Assembly (NCBI RefSeq): GCF_040253615.1
Contig: NZ_JBEJGY010000004.1
Coordinates: 4,588,001 to 4,652,000 of the forward strand
Direction: 5' to 3'
Origin: Streptomyces sp. Edi4
Lineage (GTDB): Bacteria > Actinomycetota > Actinomycetes > Streptomycetales > Streptomycetaceae
DNA length: 64,000 nucleotides
Part shown: positions 58,631 to 64,000 of the stretch, in pieces
Position numbering within the stretch: the stretch's first letter is position 1
Layout of the letters: each line of letters opens with the position of its first letter
Notes under the pieces: model-generated
Told to the model about the DNA's origin: nothing
The model's input: the letters and a program-made list of their open reading frames with translations, nothing else
Databases searched by the model: none
Program-made: the position numbers and the translations under genes

Positions 58631-59854
58631 CTATTCGTGGGAGTTCTGGGAAATGGTGCGGACCTGCCGATCGCTGTGGTCCGTCGTGGCGGAACCGACA
58701 GTGGCCTGTGGAGCGAAGGAGCGTACGGCAGGGAGGGCGCGGGCTCGGAGAACGGCGAGCAGGAAGCAGGCCTCGCTGCGCAGGCAGTCTTCGCTGGGGT
58801 GTGCGGTGGCGAGTGGGTTCGGCCGGGGCGTGCTCGCGGCGGTTTTGGCCTGGAGAGCGGCGTGCAGCCAGCTCGCGGTGACCGCCGCCTCCACGTGCTC
58901 CTGGGGAAGGCCGTGGGCGGTGACATGGCGGCGGGCGTGTTCCATGGTCTGGGGAGTCACATAGTCCTGGAGGATGAGCAGGGCGTCGCGGATCTCGATG
59001 ACCTGGCGGTAGAGCCGGAGGCGGATCGTGCGCGGGCTGCCCAGCACTTGGCGGATCCGGCCGCGCGGTTTGTCGAGGGCGATGTTCGGGACGGCTTCGA
59101 CGAGGTCGTGCCACAGCGGATACAAGCGCCACATGATGTGCGCGCCGCGGACCGCGCGATGGGCGGTAAGGGCGAGTGGCAGACCGGCCCCCGTGGTCAT
59201 CAGCCAGGCCGTGAGTCCGATGTTGTCGGGGAACAGTTCGCCCAGCCAGGCAGGCCGAGTGAGAAGGAAGGCCAGAACGACGCACCAGAACACGCTGGAG
59301 GACAGGAAGGCGGCGGCGAGCAGGAGCAGGCCGGTGCGCAGGGGCCGGTCGTCACGGACCTGGCGGCCGTAGCGCACACACAGCACAGTGCACGGGATCG
59401 TGCCGACGAGATGAGCGGCGACGAGCAGCCACCAGAAGGGGCTGTACCAGGGGACGGCTTGCGCGTTGACGCAACCGGCATGCGGATCGATCGTGTAGTC
59501 GAGCGCGATCAGGGCGCCGATTGTCGCGATCATCGGTCCGTAGATCAGCCAGGGATGGCGCCGCGCCGTGGCCGCCAGGACGAAGTCGAGGATGAGGGCC
59601 GAGCTGAGGACACCCCACACATTCATGAACAGGCCGCAGCTTTGGGCGAAGGCGAACGTGCGGTTCAGAGCGGCGGAGACAGGGTCAAGGTAGACGGTGA
59701 TTGACCCCGCCATGCCGATTATGGCGAGCAGCAGCATTTTCTGCTGGTGAGAGCGGCGTGCTGTGGGCAGCCGCAGGATGATCACCAGCCACAGTGCCAG
59801 TGCGCCCAGGAGCTCTGCCCGATACCCCAGATCGTGGATCCACCGTAAGTCCAT
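58631..59854 (-). CDS. MAB_1171c-type multi-helix membrane protein (putative transporter)
   Basis: This 407-residue integral membrane protein has about seven helices in its first 240 residues: AELLGALALWLVIILRL, MLLLAIIGMAGSITVYL, MNVWGVLSSALILDFVLAAT and FWCVVLAFLLTRP. A soluble 165-residue tail follows (AVRGAHIMWRLYPLWHDLVE, RLYRQVIEIRDALLILQDYV). This matches proteins annotated as MAB_1171c family putative transporters, whose role has not been shown. In actinomycetes they are repeatedly found with an ImmA/IrrE peptidase and an XRE regulator, as here. It starts at ATG 59854, only five bases after the ImmA/IrrE stop. The tail motif RVLGSPRTIRLRLYRQVIEI resembles a signalling connector. Confidence 0.82.
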   Translation of the reverse strand: MDLRWIHDLGYRAELLGALALWLVIILRLPTARRSHQQKMLLLAIIGMAGSITVYLDPVSAALNRTFAFAQSCGLFMNVWGVLSSALILDFVLAATARRHPWLIYGPMIATIGALIALDYTIDPHAGCVNAQAVPWYSPFWWLLVAAHLVGTIPCTVLCVRYGRQVRDDRPLRTGLLLLAAAFLSSSVFWCVVLAFLLTRPAWLGELFPDNIGLTAWLMTTGAGLPLALTAHRAVRGAHIMWRLYPLWHDLVEAVPNIALDKPRGRIRQVLGSPRTIRLRLYRQVIEIRDALLILQDYVTPQTMEHARRHVTAHGLPQEHVEAAVTASWLHAALQAKTAASTPRPNPLATAHPSEDCLRSEACFLLAVLRARALPAVRSFAPQATVGSATTDHSDRQVRTISQNSHE

Positions 59855-59859
59855 GGTCT

Positions 59860-60360
59860 CTAGCCGCGGATTCCGAGGGCGCTCTCGAGCGCGCCGCGCA
59901 CACCTGCCGACGGCGAGGCAGCGCGCGTACTCGCGGTGGAATGGATCAGGCTGGCGAGGAGTTCGGCTTCCCGCTCCTGCTCGGTGGAGTAGTTGGTGCG
60001 GGCCAGGACTCGGCTGATCATGTCGGGGCTGATGCTCGGTAACAGCGTGGAGAGCGCGCCATGTGACTCCTGGTCAGTGATGCGGTGGTCCCACAGGATG
60101 TGCCCGACCTCGTGGAGAGCGATATGTTCCTGATGGAACTTCGTGGCCTTTTCCTCGACGTAGATGATGTCGTGGCTCTCGGCGGCGATCCACAGCCCGC
60201 AGGCGCTGATGGCAGAGCCGATCGGCGCAGTACGGATCCGGATTGGCCGGCCTCGCCGCACCGACAGCTCGTGCACGAAAGCGTCGACGGAGAACGGGCT
60301 CGGGATGTCGAGCGCGCCGACGAGCGCCTTGCACCGTTTGCGAACCTGCCGTGTGGTCAT
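59860..60360 (-). CDS. ImmA/IrrE-family metallopeptidase
   Basis: This 166-residue zinc peptidase of the ImmA/IrrE (COG2856) family contains QEHIALHEVGHILWDHRI with HEVGH at His83, Glu84 and His87. A further conserved segment EREAELLASLIHSTAS carries the downstream Glu ligand. ImmA/IrrE proteases typically cleave a cognate XRE-type repressor in response to stress. The start at ATG 60360 (MTTRQVRKRCKALVGALDIP) is used. It follows the XRE gene (154 bp gap) on the same strand and precedes the membrane protein by five bases. The natural prediction is that it degrades the XRE protein upstream. Confidence 0.88.
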   Translation of the reverse strand: MTTRQVRKRCKALVGALDIPSPFSVDAFVHELSVRRGRPIRIRTAPIGSAISACGLWIAAESHDIIYVEEKATKFHQEHIALHEVGHILWDHRITDQESHGALSTLLPSISPDMISRVLARTNYSTEQEREAELLASLIHSTASTRAASPSAGVRGALESALGIRG

Positions 60361-60514
60361 GGTGTCGCCCCGCTCTTCGATCGGACATCGTTGGAATCCG
60401 CCGTCACGTGCGTGGCGTATGGCTACACCTCGCAGCCCTGAGTCGGTCTGCTTCCGGCTGGGATCGGGTAGCCGCAGGCCCGGGCGGAGCATGACTTCGG
60501 GTGCGGTTTCGGTG

Positions 60515-61036
60515 TCACGTGTTGGTGGGAGGTTGTCGACCGGACGTGTGCCGCCCCTCGTCTCCGGCCGGCAGTACGCCGTGCAGCGAATCGCGGGCCT
60601 GCGCCGCAGCGTCGATGATCCCGGACAGGAGCCGAGAGACCTGGTCGGTCGTCGTGGCGACGGGCTGGGCATGTGACGTTCGCAGGGCAAGTCCCGCGGC
60701 TTTACTCTCCCTCAACTCCCTGAGGAGTGCGAGTTCTTTATTGACCTGCTGAAAGACCTCGTCATCGAGGAAGTAGGCGCACCGCTGGATGCCGAGGCTG
60801 TGAGCCACTTTCACCAGCGTCTCAATGGTGAGGTTGGCGCCCTCGGCGGACTCGACCGACGCCAAGGTGCGTTTGGACACCCCGGCGCGGTCGGCGAGCC
60901 CCGCCAGGCTGAAAGGTCCTTCGGGGTGGCTCCTGCGGATGTGGCGAAGTCGCGCGGCGATATCGGCCTTCGCCGCGTGGACATGGTCCGCCAAGGGCCG
61001 CGAACGGGACACGTCGGGTTCGTGCTGCTGCTCCAC
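60515..61036 (-). CDS. XRE-family regulator
   Basis: This 173-residue protein starts at GTG 61036 with AAGGAGGTG six bases upstream. The helix-turn-helix domain is in residues 22-85: HVHAAKADIAARLRHIRRSH, then FSLAGLADRAGVSKRTLASV and ESAEGANLTIETLVKVAHSL. The rest is helical and includes a likely dimerisation segment (LALLRELRESKAAGLALRTS) and a flexible tail. It is the first gene of the ImmA/MAB_1171c/methyltransferase operon and probably its repressor. A perfect palindrome lies 14 bp upstream of its start. Confidence 0.87.
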   Translation of the reverse strand: MEQQHEPDVSRSRPLADHVHAAKADIAARLRHIRRSHPEGPFSLAGLADRAGVSKRTLASVESAEGANLTIETLVKVAHSLGIQRCAYFLDDEVFQQVNKELALLRELRESKAAGLALRTSHAQPVATTTDQVSRLLSGIIDAAAQARDSLHGVLPAGDEGRHTSGRQPPTNT

Positions 61037-61049
61037 CGCACACCTCCTT

Positions 61050-61067
61050 GGTGCATCATATTGCACC
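61050..61067. promoter_or_regulatory. Perfect palindrome upstream of the XRE operon
   Basis: GGTGCA-TCATAT-TGCACC is a perfect inverted repeat with 6-bp arms and a 6-bp spacer, lying 14-31 bp upstream of the XRE start codon. Next to it (61073-61088) are two direct copies of GCAACC separated by TGTT. Both lie in an A/T-rich segment that must contain the promoter. Autorepression by the XRE protein is the simplest reading. Confidence 0.6.
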
Positions 61068-61557
61068 GCAGTGGCAACCTGTTGCAACCGGGCATTCGAG
61101 AGGCCTATGGTTATTGGCGTGAAACGGGGGCTCACGAGAGGGTGCCGGCACAAGCTGACGCACCATCAGTTGCTGTTGGCCACAAGGGTTTTGGCCGGAC
61201 TTCCTGCCCTCTCGCACGGGGGAAGTGCCTGCCGGGGAAGTCCGGCAGGCACCGCCCTGAGCCGGCTGTCGCTGTGTCGGCCACGTAGAACAGCCTGCGG
61301 TGCCGACGTCGCACTACAGCCTTTCGCACGACAGGATCCAGCCCGGCACGCCTCGGGGCGCTAACGGGTGCCAGGCACTTTGAAGACGTGGGCAAGGCCT
61401 GCCGGGCCCTGCGGAGGCGCCTGTCCCTCCGCGCGCCCCAAAGCTGACCAGCGCGATAGTCAGGTTCTCGCCAGAACCCCGAAGTCCACAGGGCTTCGCC
61501 TGTTCCAGCAGCCACACAAAGGACGTTCGTCATCATGCAGCGTCACACTGTCTCGTG
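61068..61557. other. Gene-free region upstream of the XRE operon
   Basis: No gene could be supported in this 490-bp stretch. Minus-strand frames in 61132-61536 lack the codon bias of the surroundings and no family was recognised. An inverted repeat GGACTTCCTGCCC...CCGGGGAAGTCCGG at about 61197-61245 could form a loose hairpin. It may hold remnants of decayed genes. Confidence 0.35.
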
Positions 61558-61773
61558 TCATGCCGAGCACCATGTAAGACAGCCAGGTGTCCCCTTCACC
61601 CGGTCACGGGCGGGCGGAATCGGCGCGCCAGGCCACCATGCCTGGATCCAGCCGCTTGCCATGATCGCCATTCCCTCGACGGCGACCAGCGCGGGGATCC
61701 AGATCGCGCCGCCGGCCTCGGCCACGACCCGCCGGCCCCCGGTTGTGAAGCACATGAAGTCCCTGCCCGCCAT
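61558..61773 (-). CDS. Small hydrophobic hypothetical protein
   Basis: This 71-residue frame from ATG 61773 reads MAGRDFMCFTTGGRRVVAEA, then GGAIWIPALVAVEGMAIMAS and GWIQAWWPGAPIPPARDR. The third codon positions are almost all G or C until the last ten codons, as expected for a Streptomyces gene. GGGAG lies about nine bases upstream. One hydrophobic segment (IWIPALVAVEGMAIMASGWI) suggests a membrane-associated peptide. It is divergent from the AraC regulator 27 bp away and might be controlled by it. No relative was recognised, so this is a tentative gene. Confidence 0.4.
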   Translation of the reverse strand: MAGRDFMCFTTGGRRVVAEAGGAIWIPALVAVEGMAIMASGWIQAWWPGAPIPPARDRVKGTPGCLTWCSA

Positions 61774-61800
61774 GGCAAGCGTCTCCCGCAACCGCCCGAA

Positions 61801-62787
61801 ATGCTGACGCAGACCGTCTTCCACAGCGAGGACCTGCCGGATGCCGGCCGGTTCGACGCCTGGTGCGAGATCATGGGCCGCTTGCCGGCGCCCATGAAAA
61901 TGACCAGCGAGTCCACGGCGGACTTCCGGGCTCACCTCCGGTGCATTCCGCTCGGCAAGGCGACCGCATACCGGACGACGTTCCAGCAGGCGACCTTCCG
62001 GCGTACGTCGCGGCTGATCCGCCAGTCCGACCCGGAGGCCTACAACATCTCGGTCCTCCTGAGCGGAGAAGGCGGGACGGCATGGGACAGGCACGCGGCT
62101 GCCTACCGGCCGCTCGACTTCCACATCGTCTCCACCTCCCTGCCGTTCGAGGTGTGGGGTGGGCGGTCGCCGGCAAGGATCGTCGGCGTCGAGATTCCGC
62201 GAGCCGCGCTGCCATTTCCGTGCGACCAGGCAGACCGAGCAATCGGGCAGCAGGTGTCCGGGCGGGAGGGCGTAGGGGCGCTGCTCAGGCAGTTCCTCAC
62301 TCATGTGACCGACGATGCCGGCCCATACCATCCGGAGGACGCCCCGCGCTTGGGGGCCGTCCTCACCGATCTGGTCGTGGCTCTCTTTGCCCACACCCTC
62401 GCCGCCGAACCACTCCTACCGTCCGAGACACACGGCCACGGGCTGCTCCTCCAGATCCAGTCGTTCATACACCACCACCTGGCCGAACATGACCTGACAC
62501 CCAGTCGGGTCGCCGCGGCGTTGCACCTTTCGCGCGGCTACGTGCATCGTCTGTTCCAGCAGGAGGGCGTCACGGCGGCGGGCTACATCCGGCGCCTGCG
62601 CCTGGAAGCAGCGCGCCGGGATCTGGCCGATCCCGCCCAGCACGGCATCCCCATCCGTGCCATCGCTGCCCGCTGGGGGTACCCGCGCGCCGCTGACTTC
62701 ACCCGCGCCTTCCGGGCCACCTATGGGATGCCGCCCATCGAGTACCGCCTGGACGGCGTTCGCGGACAGGTTGCCGACATGCGGTGA
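61801..62787 (+). CDS. AraC-family transcriptional regulator
   Basis: This 328-residue regulator starts MLTQTVFHSEDLPDAGRFDA at ATG 61801. Residues 1-190 form the AraC-binding-like sensor domain (DAWCEIMGRLPAPMKMTSES). The last 100 residues are the double helix-turn-helix: IQSFIHHHLAEHDLTPSRVA, AALHLSRGYVHRLFQQEGVT and ARWGYPRAADFTRAFRATYG, ending MPPIEYR. This is the AraC/XylS layout with an N-terminal domain of the type seen in NphR/FeaR-like proteins. No ribosome binding site precedes the ATG. Its neighbours are a small divergent frame and a FUSC gene; the target and effector are unknown. Confidence 0.9.
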   Translation: MLTQTVFHSEDLPDAGRFDAWCEIMGRLPAPMKMTSESTADFRAHLRCIPLGKATAYRTTFQQATFRRTSRLIRQSDPEAYNISVLLSGEGGTAWDRHAAAYRPLDFHIVSTSLPFEVWGGRSPARIVGVEIPRAALPFPCDQADRAIGQQVSGREGVGALLRQFLTHVTDDAGPYHPEDAPRLGAVLTDLVVALFAHTLAAEPLLPSETHGHGLLLQIQSFIHHHLAEHDLTPSRVAAALHLSRGYVHRLFQQEGVTAAGYIRRLRLEAARRDLADPAQHGIPIRAIAARWGYPRAADFTRAFRATYGMPPIEYRLDGVRGQVADMR

Positions 62788-62951
62788 CGCTCAGGGTGCG
62801 GTCACGTCCTGCGGAGTGGTGGGTGTATGGACGGCCGCGCGGTGGTCCAGCCCAGCCGAAGCCACCGATACCGGCCGGCGCCGGACGGCCGCACCGGCAA
62901 CCGCACACGGCACCGCGCCGCGCGGGGGCCGCAGAGGTTACGCTCGGGATC
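62788..62951. other. Intergenic region upstream of the FUSC gene
   Basis: These 164 bp between the AraC stop and the FUSC start contain no gene. A promoter for the FUSC gene should lie here. TTACGCTC 12-19 bases before the start may be a -10-like box. Confidence 0.4.
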
Positions 62952-64000
62952 ATGAGTTGGGGCAGGGCGTTGAAGGAGACCGCCCGTTCGGGGCTGAAGG
63001 TGGAGCCGCGACGCCTCGAACCCCTCGTCGCCCTGCGCGGCGCGGCCGGGCTCGCCGTCGTCGTCGGCGTCAGCCTCACCCTCTTCGGCCCCTCCGTCGC
63101 CGCGAGCTCCGCGTTCGGCGCGTTCCAGGGCGCCATCGCCACGTATCAGCGCAGCTGGCGCCCGCGCCCCGTGCTGGCCCTCGCCTCGGGGCTCTCCCTC
63201 GCCCTGTCCACCTTCCTCGGCTACCTCGTCGGCACGCACTCCCCCTTCTTCCTGGTGCTGCTCGCGCTGTGGACGTTCCTGGCCGGCCTGGCGTGGGCGG
63301 TCGGCCCGACCGTCGGCGTGATCGCCTCGTCCAACGTGGCGATCATGCTGATCACCGTCACCCTGCCCAGCTCCCTGGCCGAGGCGGCGGGCCATGCCGC
63401 GATGATCGCGTTCGGCGGCGTCGTCCAGGCCGCTCTCGTCGTCCTGTTCCCCATCCGCCGCTGGGGCGCGCAGCGCGACGCGCTCGCCGACGCGCTGGCC
63501 GCCGAGGCCGACTACGCGCGGCGGCTGCGTCACGACCCGGTCGCGCCGTTCGACCCCGAGCCCCTCATGACCGCCCGGCTCGCCGCCGCCGTCACCCCGC
63601 GCGAGGCTCGCCGCCGTCCCTCGGAGCTGCACGGCGCCCGGGGCGTCGCCGAGCGCATCCGCCCGGTGCTCGCCTCCCTCGCCGACCCGGCGCTCGGCGT
63701 CCCGGACGAGGGCGTCGAACGCGACCGGGTCAGGGAGCTGCTCGCCGCCGCGGCCACCGTCCTGGACGCCGCGGCCCGCGCGATCCGGCACGGCCAGGCC
63801 CCCGTCATCCCGCCCGCCGCCGAGGCCGCGCTCGCCACCCCCGACACCGGCGCCATCCTCACCGGCCCCGCCCGCCGCGCCGCCGCCCGGCTCATCGCGC
63901 TGCTCGCCGACGTCGTCGAAACCGCCCAGGGCGGCGGCTCGGGCGCGGGCGCGGAGCCGCTGCTCAGGCCGACCCTGCCGCGTCTGGTGCCGCTCGCCCT
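62952..64000 (+). CDS. FUSC-family protein, N-terminal part (runs off the right edge)
   Basis: The frame opens at ATG 62952 (MSWGRALKETARSGLKVEPR) and stays open to the window end, giving 349 residues so far. Four to five membrane helices lie in the first 170 residues: LRGAAGLAVVVGVSLTLFGP, VLALASGLSLALSTFLGYLV, FFLVLLALWTFLAGLAWAVG, VGVIASSNVAIMLITVTLPS and AAMIAFGGVVQAALVVLFPI. A helical cytoplasmic region follows. This is the arrangement of fusaric-acid-resistance (FUSC) family proteins, which are proposed exporters of aromatic acids. The second membrane block lies beyond the window. It is downstream of the AraC regulator but separated by 164 bp. Confidence 0.85.
   Translation, partial: MSWGRALKETARSGLKVEPRRLEPLVALRGAAGLAVVVGVSLTLFGPSVAASSAFGAFQGAIATYQRSWRPRPVLALASGLSLALSTFLGYLVGTHSPFFLVLLALWTFLAGLAWAVGPTVGVIASSNVAIMLITVTLPSSLAEAAGHAAMIAFGGVVQAALVVLFPIRRWGAQRDALADALAAEADYARRLRHDPVAPFDPEPLMTARLAAAVTPREARRRPSELHGARGVAERIRPVLASLADPALGVPDEGVERDRVRELLAAAATVLDAAARAIRHGQAPVIPPAAEAALATPDTGAILTGPARRAAARLIALLADVVETAQGGGSGAGAEPLLRPTLPRLVPLA

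Noticed and set aside
61132..61536. Minus-strand frame of 134 codons
   Set aside because: Codon bias and composition are not coding-like and it has no recognisable motif.
1..64000. tRNA, rRNA or replication origin
   Set aside because: All intergenic gaps were read; no tRNA T-loop signature, rRNA segment or DnaA-box cluster was recognised.

Overview
The window is chromosomal DNA of a high-GC actinomycete, almost certainly Streptomyces. GC is very high and third codon positions are nearly always G or C. Many starts are GTG. The gene content is typical of the genus: futalosine menaquinone genes, an XPB helicase beside a WYL helicase-like protein, DUF3027, DUF2530, DUF2771, an ECF41 sigma factor, and DUF4157 and HAAS-type proteins. 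The intergenic repeats are also of the Streptomyces kind. No rRNA, tRNA or CRISPR array was seen.

Left part (1-11 kb): a truncated sensor kinase with a proline-rich N-terminus follows a small membrane protein. Next come an S41 protease lipoprotein, a divergent MFS/ArsR pair with two palindromic operators, and a helR/helD-type helicase broken by one frameshift. A composite transposon-like block (7027-10664) follows. It has a complete IS630 element, an SDR dehydrogenase and divergent LysR regulator as cargo, and a truncated second IS630 end whose outer terminus matches the left end.

Middle (11-50 kb): mostly core or near-core genes. These include the ECF41 sigma factor, a GT87 glycosyltransferase overlapping XPB, an SPFH protein with a small partner, an orphan DUF4157 zincin-like protein of the kind linked to contractile injection systems, a WYL helicase-like protein, and a repeat-rich HAAS membrane protein. 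After these come a decayed MFS gene, a cold-shock protein, mqnD-mqnB, DUF2771, an MFS transporter, DUF3027, a sacsin/HSP90-like ATPase, a CtpE-like P-type ATPase, an NCS2 purine permease, marR-MFS, thpR, two tandem aldo/keto reductases, and a MarR/AhpD divergent pair. Several genes carry young in-frame tandem repeats with 9, 30, 45 or 129 bp units.

Right part (50-64 kb) is accessory. A minus-strand cluster holds a 53-residue Asp-rich candidate RiPP precursor, an intercistronic hairpin, a JmjC/cupin oxygenase, an exporter ABC transporter and a CxxC thioredoxin-fold protein. A rhomboid-like protein and a NarL-type two-component system come next. A second minus-strand operon encodes an XRE regulator, an ImmA/IrrE metallopeptidase, an MAB_1171c-type membrane protein and a SAM methyltransferase, with a palindrome just upstream. 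The window ends with an AraC regulator and a truncated FUSC-family protein.

The best candidates for undescribed biology are the JmjC/ABC/CxxC peptide cluster and the XRE-ImmA-MAB_1171c-methyltransferase operon. Next are the CTAG-targeting mobile elements that sit exactly on stop codons, and the repeat-driven N-terminal extensions.
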